From Paludibacteraceae bacterium (lineage in GTDB: Bacteria; Bacteroidota; Bacteroidia; Bacteroidales; Paludibacteraceae): a stretch of 38,673 nucleotides of DNA. The stretch covers positions 1 to 38,673 of the forward strand of contig JAFXSS010000004.1 of the NCBI GenBank assembly GCA_017525455.1, given 5' to 3'. This document shows positions 7,795-15,519 of the stretch, piece by piece; position 1 is the stretch's first letter; every line of letters begins with the position of its first letter. The position numbers were made by a program, and so were the translations under genes. The notes below the pieces were generated by a model. That model was not told where the DNA came from, did not search any database, and saw nothing but the letters and a program-made list of their open reading frames with translations.

Positions 7795-8922
7795 ATGAAA
7801 TTTCAAGTATCAAGCACACGGCTGTTCAACCAACTGCAAGCAGTCAGCCGCGTGATAGGAAGCAAAAACAGTCTTCCTATCCTTGACGATGTATTATTCC
7901 GTTTGGAGGGCAACCAACTCTCTCTGACTGCCTCCGATGGCGAAACCACTATCCGCACGCGTATGGAAGTGGAGGATGCTGAAGGCGCTGGCCTGGTTGC
8001 TTTCGGAGCAAAGATTTTGATTGAGACATTCAAGCAGTTCCCTGAAGTACCGCTACAATTCAAGATCGACGAGCAAAACTTCGGCATGACCATCAGTTCA
8101 CCCAACGGCGAATATTCCGTCGTAGGAGTTAATGGCGCCGAATATCCCGAAATCCCGTTTGAGGCAGAGCAGGATAGCCACGCATTCACAATGTCTTCAG
8201 GACTCCTGCTGGATGCCATTTCCAAAACCATCTTCTGCACCGCTGAAGATGAACTTCGCCCCGTAATGAACGGCATCTTCTTCGACTTGACACCCGAAAA
8301 AGCCACATTGGTAGCTACCGACGCTCATCGTCTGGTACGTTACTCCAATACGACCGTCCATGTTGAAGAACCGGCAAGTTTCATCTTACCGAAGAAACCC
8401 GCTATGCTGCTTAAGAACGTTCTGCAAAAAGACGAAGCTGACGTCGAGATTCAATTCGGCGCCCGCAACGTTTTGTTCACGTTCGGAAGTACAGTGATTG
8501 TTTGCCGCCTGATTGATGGACGTTATCCCAACTACAATGCCGTCATTCCGCAGAACAACACAAACATCATGACTATCGACCGCCTGACACTTCTGTCGGC
8601 ATGCAAACGTGTGGCTGTATTCGCCAACACCAGCACCGCCCTGATTCGTCTGGCGCTCAACGAGAACAGCGTTACCATCTCTTCGCAGGATATTGATTTC
8701 TCTACCTCTGCAGAAGAGAAACTCGTCTGCTCATACACCGGCATCCCGATGGCTATCGGTTTCAAGGCGCCGTTCCTCTGCGAGATTCTCTCTACCCTGC
8801 AATCCGATGAGATTCAACTCGAATTGGCCGATCCGGCACGTGCAGGACTGATCCTTCCTTCAGAAAACGAAGAGAACGAAGAACTGCTCATGCTGTTGAT
8901 GCCAATGTTGCTCAACGATTAA
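7795..8922 (+). CDS. dnaN: DNA polymerase III subunit beta (sliding clamp)
   Basis: A 375-residue processivity clamp. The protein dimerises into a ring around DNA and tethers the replicative polymerase and repair factors. The three-domain pattern is clear: domain I begins MKFQVSSTRLFNQLQAVSRVI, the NGIFFDL and LVATDAHRLVRY stretches mark domain II, and DGRYPNYNAVIP marks domain III. The family usually ends in a short MPM-R/V type tail; here it is LMPMLLND, slightly longer. The gene is not next to dnaA or recF, so this is not an obvious origin region. A good promoter precedes it, and a DEDDh exonuclease gene follows after 10 bases. Confidence 0.97.
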   Translation: MKFQVSSTRLFNQLQAVSRVIGSKNSLPILDDVLFRLEGNQLSLTASDGETTIRTRMEVEDAEGAGLVAFGAKILIETFKQFPEVPLQFKIDEQNFGMTISSPNGEYSVVGVNGAEYPEIPFEAEQDSHAFTMSSGLLLDAISKTIFCTAEDELRPVMNGIFFDLTPEKATLVATDAHRLVRYSNTTVHVEEPASFILPKKPAMLLKNVLQKDEADVEIQFGARNVLFTFGSTVIVCRLIDGRYPNYNAVIPQNNTNIMTIDRLTLLSACKRVAVFANTSTALIRLALNENSVTISSQDIDFSTSAEEKLVCSYTGIPMAIGFKAPFLCEILSTLQSDEIQLELADPARAGLILPSENEENEELLMLLMPMLLND

Positions 8923-8932
8923 ATCTTGCTGT

Positions 8933-9745
8933 ATGAAAATTCAGTTAAGCCGCCCGCTCGTCTTCTTTGATTTGGAGACGACGGGCGTCAACATAGCCAA
9001 GGATAGAGTGGTCGAGTTATCGTACTACAAAGTTTTCCCCAACGGCACAAAGGAAGGGAAAACGTACCGCGTACGGCCAACAATCATCGACGCTTTGGGA
9101 TTGGAGACGACCATGCATATTCCCGAGCAGGCGTCGGCTGTGCACGGCATCTATGATGACGATGTGCGCGATTGCCCCACGTTCACCGAAATAGCACATG
9201 AGATTGCTGCGGTATTCGAGGGAGCAGATATTGCCGGATACAACTCCAACCATTTTGACATCCCATTGTTAGGCGAAGAGTTCTTGCGAGCAGGATTGTC
9301 TTTCGACATTGCAGATAGGAATATGATTGATGTTTTCACTATCTTCACGCGCAAAGAACAACGCTCTTTGAGTGCCGCGTACGCTTTCTATTGCGGCAAG
9401 AATCTGACGGACGCACACTCTGCCAACGCCGACACTTTGGCAACATATGAAGTGTTGATGGCGCAAACAGAGCGATATGAAGACCTGCCTAACACCGTAG
9501 AAGGTCTGGCTAAATACTCTGCACCGTTACAAAAGTTTGCCGACCTGGCTGGCAAGTTGGCATACAACGCCAACGGGGAAGTGGTGTTTGCGTTTGGTAA
9601 GTACAAAGATGTTCCGGTGAGCGAAGTGCTCGCCAAAGATTCCGGATATTACGGATGGATTATTAACGGTGACTTCCCACAGGTGACAAAGAATGTGGTT
9701 TCCCGCATCAAACTCCAGCAACGGCTGGCAGCAAAGGGTAATTAA
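8933..9745 (+). CDS. DnaQ-like DEDDh 3'-5' exonuclease with ExoX-type C-terminal domain
   Basis: A 270-residue exonuclease of the DNA polymerase III epsilon / ExoX group. All five DEDDh positions can be placed: DLETTG supplies the first Asp and Glu, the stretch NSNHFDIPLL the second Asp, and HSANAD the His and last Asp. Residues ~205-265 (FGKYKDVPVSEVLAKDSGYYGWI) form the small domain found at the C-terminus of ExoX-like nucleases. Such enzymes proofread or trim single-stranded 3' ends. It follows dnaN by 10 bases, so the clamp and the nuclease are probably co-expressed and may cooperate. It is not the full polymerase proofreading subunit by context alone. Confidence 0.92.
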   Translation: MKIQLSRPLVFFDLETTGVNIAKDRVVELSYYKVFPNGTKEGKTYRVRPTIIDALGLETTMHIPEQASAVHGIYDDDVRDCPTFTEIAHEIAAVFEGADIAGYNSNHFDIPLLGEEFLRAGLSFDIADRNMIDVFTIFTRKEQRSLSAAYAFYCGKNLTDAHSANADTLATYEVLMAQTERYEDLPNTVEGLAKYSAPLQKFADLAGKLAYNANGEVVFAFGKYKDVPVSEVLAKDSGYYGWIINGDFPQVTKNVVSRIKLQQRLAAKGN

Positions 9746-9858
9746 CCTTTTAAGGGATTTGTCTTGAGCTTATTTATGCTTTTCTTGTGAAGGAGTTTTG
9801 GCGGTCATAACGACTGAGCAAAAAACATAAAGAAGCCAGGAGAAAACACAAAAACGAC

Positions 9859-10641
9859 ATGAACAATGAGTTACACATATTAGGTTGTGGCAGTGCCCTG
9901 CCTACTTTCCAGAATTCACCTGCTTGTCAGGTGCTGGAGTTGTGTGACAAATCGTTCATGATTGATTGTGGCGAAGGTAGCCAGATTTGGTTCAGGCGGA
10001 TGGCACTACGCACAGCGCGATTGTACAACATATTCATCTCCCATCTGCACGGCGACCATTGTTTCGGACTGATAGGACTGATATCCACATTCGGGATGAT
10101 GGGCAGAACGCAACCTTTGCACATCTACGCACCGGCCGATCTCGAAAAACTGCTGCGACCATGGCTCAATTACCATTGTGAAGGCATGGCGTATGAGGTG
10201 ATTTTCCATACGATCAACCCGCGAAAAAGTGAAGTGATATTCGAGGACAGAACCATTTCCGTCACCACTATCCCGCTGAAGCACAAAGTACCGACCTGCG
10301 GATTTTTGTTCACAGAGCATCATCGGGACAAAGAGCCCGTAAAACGCTACGCGTATTGCTCTGACACGCAGTACACGGAATCCATCATTCCTATCATCGA
10401 TGGCGTACAAACGCTCTATCACGAGGCAACATATATCCAACAATATGCCGGCCGGTGTAAAAGTACTATGCATTCTACTGCCGAAGAAGCTGCCACAATT
10501 GCACAGAAAGCACATGTGGGACAACTGATCATCGGACATTATTCCGCACGCGTAGACGACCATACGGAATTTCTGAAAGAAGCAAAAGCCGTCTTCGAGA
10601 ACACCGTCATGGCACAAGAGTGTATGAATTATTTGATATAA
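9859..10641 (+). CDS. rnz: Ribonuclease Z, short form lacking the flexible-arm insert
   Basis: A 260-residue metallo-beta-lactamase-fold nuclease that trims the 3' end of precursor tRNA. Zinc-binding motifs are intact: SHLHGDH (HxHxDH), the Asp in YCSDTQ, HEATY and the final GHYSAR. It opens with the family's LGCGSALPT. Compared with the ~307-residue B. subtilis enzyme, about 40 residues are missing between GFLF and YAYCSDT; that stretch holds the Gly-Pro motif and basic residues of the arm that grips tRNA. Flanking sequence is in frame and intact, so this looks like a genuine short variant and not a broken gene. No clear promoter was found in the preceding 113 bases. Confidence 0.9.
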   Translation: MNNELHILGCGSALPTFQNSPACQVLELCDKSFMIDCGEGSQIWFRRMALRTARLYNIFISHLHGDHCFGLIGLISTFGMMGRTQPLHIYAPADLEKLLRPWLNYHCEGMAYEVIFHTINPRKSEVIFEDRTISVTTIPLKHKVPTCGFLFTEHHRDKEPVKRYAYCSDTQYTESIIPIIDGVQTLYHEATYIQQYAGRCKSTMHSTAEEAATIAQKAHVGQLIIGHYSARVDDHTEFLKEAKAVFENTVMAQECMNYLI

Positions 10642-10749
10642 TTCAATGGCTTGTATTTTTTTCTTGAACAAATTTGATTTTTCTTGTTAGAGTTATATGT
10701 TAATAATAACCGTACGAAAAAACAAAGATGTCGAGAAAAACTAAAGTAT

Positions 10750-12105
10750 ATGAAGGCAACTGTAACATATGTATGTAGCAACTGCGGAGCGAAAGCTTCG
10801 CAGATGTTGGGTCGTTGCCCGGTATGCGGCGAATGGGGCACAATGGTTGAGGAGGTGATTCAGACCGGAGCACCCGCCAAAGGAGTGCGACAGCGCAGTG
10901 GATCGGTTGTACAGAAGTTACAGGATGTGAGTGTCACCGAGGATCAGCGCCTGGATATGCATTGCAGCGAACTGAACCGCGTGCTGGGAGGAGGATTAGT
11001 TCCCGGATCGTTGGTTTTGCTGGGAGGCGAACCGGGCATTGGCAAATCAACGCTCGCATTGCAAGTTCTGATGCAATTGCAATCGGCTGTCACGCTTTAT
11101 GCCAGTGGCGAAGAATCAGTCAAACAAATCAAACTACGTTCCGAACGCATAAACGGCAATCCCGAAAACTTATATATAGTAGCAGAAACTTCTCTGGAGA
11201 AAATATTGGAGCACGCCAAATCTCTGAAGCCCGAGGTTGTAGTTGTTGACTCCATCCAAACCATTGGTACCGAGGCGATAGAGGCAACCATCGGCTCGCT
11301 CTCGCAAGTACGGGAGTGCGCTGCACGGATCCTGCAATTTGCCAAAGAGACGAACACTCCGTTTATTATAGTCGGTCATATTACCAAAGAGGGATCACTC
11401 GCCGGACCAAAAGTGCTGGAGCATATCGTTGACACAGTATTACAATTCGAAGGTGACCAACACTATATGTACCGCGTGCTGCGTGCACAAAAGAACAGGT
11501 TCGGCTCTACTTCGGAGATAGGCATTTTTGAGATGCAGCAAGACGGACTGCGCGAAGTTACTAACCCGTCGGAACTGCTACTCAGTTCCAACAGAGACGG
11601 TTTGTCAGGCATTTCGATTGCCGTGGCTGTTGAAGGTGTGCGCCCGCTACTGATTGAAGTACAGGCTCTCACATCATCCGCCGCATACGGCACACCGCAA
11701 CGCTCATCCACAGGATTCGACTCACGCAGATTGAATATGCTGCTTGCCGTTTTGGAGAAACGGATTGGATTTAAGCTACTGACAAAAGATGTTTTCCTGA
11801 ACATTGCCGGAGGCCTGAAGGTGAATGACCCGGCAATAGATTTAGCCGTGTTAGTAGCTGTATTGTCATCATCAATGGACATAGCTCTGCCTACAGACTG
11901 CTGTATGACGGGTGAAGTCGGGCTCGCCGGAGAGATACGCCCGGTTAATCGTATTGACCAGCGCATCGGCGAAGCGCGCAAACTCGGATTCTCACGCATA
12001 CTCATACCTGCCGGACAGAAGTATCAACCGGCTAAAGGTATACAAGTGATTGAAGTAGCACGCGTAACAGATGCAGTAAGATTGCTGTTTAAGCAGAGTA
12101 ACTAA
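10750..12105 (+). CDS. radA: DNA repair protein RadA
   Basis: A 451-residue RadA/Sms. It is a RecA-like helicase that helps branch migration in recombination repair. The order is an N-terminal zinc finger (CSNCG and CPVCGEW), a RecA-type ATPase with Walker A GGEPGIGKSTL, the RadA-specific KNRFG motif, and a C-terminal Lon-like domain. The start at 10750 is chosen because MKATVTYVCSNCG matches the normal family start; the frame is open further upstream to a TTG at 10684, but that extension is Lys/Arg/Asn-rich and unlike RadA. A poor match to a promoter (TTTG at 10673, TATGTTAA at 10696) precedes it. It heads a long series of closely spaced plus-strand genes. Confidence 0.96.
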   Translation: MKATVTYVCSNCGAKASQMLGRCPVCGEWGTMVEEVIQTGAPAKGVRQRSGSVVQKLQDVSVTEDQRLDMHCSELNRVLGGGLVPGSLVLLGGEPGIGKSTLALQVLMQLQSAVTLYASGEESVKQIKLRSERINGNPENLYIVAETSLEKILEHAKSLKPEVVVVDSIQTIGTEAIEATIGSLSQVRECAARILQFAKETNTPFIIVGHITKEGSLAGPKVLEHIVDTVLQFEGDQHYMYRVLRAQKNRFGSTSEIGIFEMQQDGLREVTNPSELLLSSNRDGLSGISIAVAVEGVRPLLIEVQALTSSAAYGTPQRSSTGFDSRRLNMLLAVLEKRIGFKLLTKDVFLNIAGGLKVNDPAIDLAVLVAVLSSSMDIALPTDCCMTGEVGLAGEIRPVNRIDQRIGEARKLGFSRILIPAGQKYQPAKGIQVIEVARVTDAVRLLFKQSN

Positions 12106-12115
12106 CGAATAATCA

Positions 12116-12847
12116 ATGATTAAGCATTTTGGCGAATATTGGATATTGATGGCAAGGGTTTTCCGTTGGCCTGACCGCCCGCGGATGTTCTGGCTACAGT
12201 ATAGCCGTGAATTGGAGAAGCAAGGTCTGCAATCCTTGCCCATCGTCATAGTCATATCGCTGTTTATCGGTGCTATATTAACCATTCAGGCTAAGATTAA
12301 TACCGAGAACCCGTTCCTGCCAACGTATATCGTCGGGTTGCTTACCCGCGAGACGCTGCTGTTGGAATTTTCATCTACCATACTTTGTCTCATTCTCGCC
12401 GGCAAAGTCGGCTCGAACATCGCATCGGAGATAGGCACTATGCGTATCACCGAACAGATTGATGCTATGGAGATTATGGGCGTTAACTCCGCCAACTACC
12501 TTATTTTGCCTAAGATCTTGGCATTCATCACAATGATGCCGATGTTGGTCATCTTGTCCACTGCGATAGGTTTGATTGGCGGTTGGGGAGTAGGAGCATT
12601 CACAGATATCATCACTGTGGCAGACTATCTTGTTGGTGTGCAGTATGCATTCAATCCATACTTTGTGTGGTACGGGATAATCAAATCACTGTTCTTTGCA
12701 TACACCATCACTTCGCTATCAGCCTACTACGGCTACATGGTGCACGGCGGAGCATTGGAAGTAGGCAAGGCTTCGACCAATGCTGTAGTAAACTCGAATA
12801 TTATCATCCTGCTATTGGACCTTGTTTTGTCACGCCTGTTGCTGTAA
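12116..12847 (+). CDS. mlaE: MlaE-family phospholipid ABC transporter permease
   Basis: A 243-residue inner-membrane permease of the MlaE (YrbE) family with several hydrophobic helices. Family features include the amphipathic N-terminal segment, the long helix LPIVIVISLFIGAIL, and the conserved EIGTMRITEQIDAMEIMG cytoplasmic stretch that couples to the ATPase. The Mla system moves phospholipids between inner and outer membranes to keep outer-leaflet asymmetry. It starts 10 bases after radA, and one base separates its stop from the ATG of mlaF. The periplasmic MCE component, mlaD, is not next to them; a secreted propeptide-like protein takes its place. Confidence 0.93.
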   Translation: MIKHFGEYWILMARVFRWPDRPRMFWLQYSRELEKQGLQSLPIVIVISLFIGAILTIQAKINTENPFLPTYIVGLLTRETLLLEFSSTILCLILAGKVGSNIASEIGTMRITEQIDAMEIMGVNSANYLILPKILAFITMMPMLVILSTAIGLIGGWGVGAFTDIITVADYLVGVQYAFNPYFVWYGIIKSLFFAYTITSLSAYYGYMVHGGALEVGKASTNAVVNSNIIILLLDLVLSRLLL

Positions 12848-12848
12848 C

Positions 12849-13610
12849 ATGATTCAAGCTATCGATATAGTTAAGACATTTGAAGACGGTATAACCGTCC
12901 TTAATCATATTGATGCCACTTTTGAAGACGGCAAGGTAAATATGATTATCGGCCAGTCAGGCAGTGGCAAAACAGTGCTGCTGAAATCCTTGCTGGGCAT
13001 ACACACCATCACTTCAGGGCGCATTGAGTACGACGGACGTAACCTGCCGGAGATGAAAGAACATGAAGTTCGGATGCTTCACCGCGAAGTAGGCGTACTG
13101 TTTCAGGGCTCGGCACTCTTTGACTCATTAACCGTACTGGAGAATGTGCTTTTCCCGTTACAGATGTTCGGAGCAATGTCGAAGAGCGAGATGGAAGCAC
13201 GCGCACGGTTCTGCCTGGAACGAGTACAGATTGCCGAACATGCTCTCAGTCTGATGCCTGCTGAGATTTCCGGCGGCATGCAGAAGCGCGTAGCTATTGC
13301 ACGAGCCATTGCACTGAACCCGAAATACCTGTTCTGCGACGAACCGAACTCCGGTCTGGATCCGCAAACGTCACTCGTTATTGACCGACTGATACAAGAT
13401 ATCACACAAGAATACAACATTTGCACTGTGGTAAATACCCACGATATGAATTCCATTATGGAGGTAGGCGACAATATTATCTTCCTCAAAAACGGAATAA
13501 AAGAGTGGCAAGGCTCACGACATGACATATTCCACTCCAACAACGAAGCACTGAACCATTTCGTATTTGCGTCCCAACTTTACCAGCAAATACGCAATGT
13601 ACATGGATAA
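12849..13610 (+). CDS. mlaF: MlaF-family ABC transporter ATP-binding protein
   Basis: A 253-residue ATPase that powers the MlaE permease. It has Walker A GQSGSGKTVL, signature ISGGMQKRV, Walker B LFCDEPNSGLDP and a switch His in NTHDM. The start at 12849 (MIQAIDIVKTFEDG) lies one base after the mlaE stop; a longer frame from 12822 would overlap mlaE with Cys-rich non-family sequence and is rejected. The length matches the family. Together with mlaE it forms the inner-membrane half of a lipid transporter; no substrate-binding partner is present in this window. Confidence 0.94.
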   Translation: MIQAIDIVKTFEDGITVLNHIDATFEDGKVNMIIGQSGSGKTVLLKSLLGIHTITSGRIEYDGRNLPEMKEHEVRMLHREVGVLFQGSALFDSLTVLENVLFPLQMFGAMSKSEMEARARFCLERVQIAEHALSLMPAEISGGMQKRVAIARAIALNPKYLFCDEPNSGLDPQTSLVIDRLIQDITQEYNICTVVNTHDMNSIMEVGDNIIFLKNGIKEWQGSRHDIFHSNNEALNHFVFASQLYQQIRNVHG

Positions 13611-13635
13611 TTCGGCAATTATTAATTACTACAAT

Positions 13636-14004
13636 ATGAAGAGAATCCTGATTATACTCATTTCATTGGCAGCCATTCAGTTCGGCATGCAAGCCCAACA
13701 ACCCGCCAAAGTGCCTGCACGTCCCGGCGTAATCATCCGCGTACAGCCCAACGGTGATACACTTCACGTGTATTTGCGCGGCGATGAGCACTGGCATTTC
13801 ACTATGACCACCGACGGATGGCAAGTACAAGAGAACAACAAGGGCAAACTATGCTATGCAAGGCTCAAGACCAAGAAGGTGAACGGCGAAAAGAAACTGA
13901 TTGCCGTTCCCACTTGCCGTACAGCACACGATGCCGACAAACGCAGTAAATGCGAGCAACGCTGGCTCGACAAGCATGGCATACAAAAAATGAAAGAAGA
14001 CTAA
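13636..14004 (+). CDS. Secreted stand-alone protein resembling an M6 metalloprotease propeptide
   Basis: A 122-residue protein with a signal peptide (MKRILIILISLAAIQFGMQA) and no catalytic motif. Residues ~28-80 align with the N-terminal propeptide of the fused protease encoded at 15520: ARPG/ARRG, QPNG/QPDG, LRGD/LHGD and TTDG/NTDG fall in the same order with the same spacing. This domain normally shields the active site of secreted M6 proteases until cleavage. The next gene, 6 bases downstream, is an M6 protease that lacks this domain. Both genes are in the same reading frame, separated by a single TAA, yet the protease has its own start and signal peptide. The simplest inference is a propeptide supplied in trans as chaperone or inhibitor. 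The start at 13636 is chosen because it opens the signal peptide. Confidence 0.7.
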   Translation: MKRILIILISLAAIQFGMQAQQPAKVPARPGVIIRVQPNGDTLHVYLRGDEHWHFTMTTDGWQVQENNKGKLCYARLKTKKVNGEKKLIAVPTCRTAHDADKRSKCEQRWLDKHGIQKMKED

Positions 14005-14010
14005 TCCTGC

Positions 14011-15501
14011 ATGCGCAAAATTACAGTCATAATACTACTTTGCTGCTCACTGACCGGCATGGCACTCGTCCCGCCACGCGACCCGTCGCGTTGGAACGAG
14101 TGGCAAGCCTTGATTACAGCACAACAAGAGGATCTCCGGCATTCAAACGGTCGGTATATGCCGGCTGCGCGTCAAGCTGTAGGCACACGCACTATTATCC
14201 CGAAGATTTTGGTAATTATGGCCAATTTCACTGACTACAAGTTGCTATCATCCCGAGCCGAAGTCGATTCGATGTTCAATGGGCAGAACTGGACAAAAGA
14301 TGACGCAAAAGGTAGCATCCGCCAATATTTCCACGACCAGTCAATGGGCGCTTATAACCCGCATTTTGATATAGTCGGGCCTATTACTCTTTCACAGGGA
14401 TATGCCTATTACGGCTCGAGTAGCACAGCCTCCAAGATGGTGAAAGAGGCTTGCGAGATAGTGAATGACAGTGTGGATTTTGCACAATATGACTTGAATA
14501 ACGACGGTAATGTTGATCTGGTGTATGTGCTTTACGCAGGTTTCGGAGAAAACGATCCGCCAATAAAAGAACTTATTCCGGTAGCATCGAATCTTATCTG
14601 GCCGCAATACTTGAGCAATGCCGGCGGAGGTCCCTTCGATGGCAAATATATCAAAGCATGTGAGTATAGCAACGAACTGGATGGATTCTATTCGACTGTG
14701 GACAAGGAATTTATATCCGGCATTGGAGTGGCATGCCATGAATTCGGTCACGCTCTGGGTTTGCCGGATATGTATGCTACCAGTTCTTCACACCCTAAGC
14801 ACAAACTCCTTGGTTCATGGGATATTATGTGCAATGGCCCGTATAACGACGACATGCATTCCCCACCATCGTTCACTGCATATGAACGTTTCTTCATGGG
14901 ATGGATGACTCCCACACTCATCACCGAACCGGACACACTTACACTCGAGCATATAGCCATAAGCAATCAGGCATATCTGATTTCAGAGACTGACACTCAT
15001 AACATGAATGGAGCGTCACCTGCTCCAACAGTTTTCTACCTTCTGGAAAACAGACAAAAACAGAGCTGGGATATCGGCATACCTGGTAACGGACTGATGA
15101 TTACTCGCATCAATTATCAGCCATCATTATGGAGCAGTAATACTATAAACAACACTGCCGACAATCTCGGTGTAGACCTAATTGAAGCAGACGGGTTAAC
15201 TCCCAATACAGATACAGATGACGGACACTTTGGCAAACCGGGAGATCTTTTCCCCTTGGGTGCTACGGAGTACACCGCTATTCCCGAACACGCCATCACT
15301 GACATCACAATGAAAGACGGTATTATCACTTTCGCATATCGCGGAGGCATTCAGCCTGCTGATACAGATTCCATTGTTACTCCGGTAGAGATACCTGCAA
15401 TGGTGATATCCAAACCGTATAAAACTATCCGCGACGGACAGTTGATGATACACTCCAGCGGTCACACCTATTCCGTTTATGGAATAAAGCAAGACGACTA
15501 A
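14011..15501 (+). CDS. Secreted M6-family metalloprotease lacking a fused propeptide
   Basis: A 496-residue secreted zinc protease. After a signal peptide (residues 1 to ~18) only about 45 residues precede the catalytic domain, which opens with PKILVIMANFTD. The zinc site is HEFGHALGLPD (H243, E244, H247 and D253). An Asp/Asn-rich calcium-type loop, NNDGNVDLVYVLYAG, lies near residue 170. M6 (immune inhibitor A-like) proteases degrade extracellular proteins. The C-terminal ~25 residues, IRDGQLMIHSSGHTYSVYG, resemble the shortened type IX secretion sorting tails common in Bacteroidales. It is paralogous over its whole catalytic length to the next gene, 18 bases downstream, which has a fused propeptide. 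Substrates are unknown. Confidence 0.85.
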   Translation: MRKITVIILLCCSLTGMALVPPRDPSRWNEWQALITAQQEDLRHSNGRYMPAARQAVGTRTIIPKILVIMANFTDYKLLSSRAEVDSMFNGQNWTKDDAKGSIRQYFHDQSMGAYNPHFDIVGPITLSQGYAYYGSSSTASKMVKEACEIVNDSVDFAQYDLNNDGNVDLVYVLYAGFGENDPPIKELIPVASNLIWPQYLSNAGGGPFDGKYIKACEYSNELDGFYSTVDKEFISGIGVACHEFGHALGLPDMYATSSSHPKHKLLGSWDIMCNGPYNDDMHSPPSFTAYERFFMGWMTPTLITEPDTLTLEHIAISNQAYLISETDTHNMNGASPAPTVFYLLENRQKQSWDIGIPGNGLMITRINYQPSLWSSNTINNTADNLGVDLIEADGLTPNTDTDDGHFGKPGDLFPLGATEYTAIPEHAITDITMKDGIITFAYRGGIQPADTDSIVTPVEIPAMVISKPYKTIRDGQLMIHSSGHTYSVYGIKQDD

Positions 15502-15519
15502 CACTCAATTCTCAATCAC

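Noticed and set aside
7795..9745. Chromosomal replication origin near dnaN
   Set aside because: No dnaA or recF neighbour and no cluster of DnaA-box-like 9-mers was seen around dnaN.
10684..10749. N-terminal extension of RadA from a TTG codon
   Set aside because: The extension is Lys/Arg/Asn-rich and unlike RadA; the ATG at 10750 gives the normal zinc-finger start.
14002..14010. Frameshift or sequencing error splitting one M6 protease gene
   Set aside because: Both parts are in the same frame, so no frameshift is involved, and the second part has its own start codon and signal peptide. A recent nonsense mutation cannot be fully excluded.
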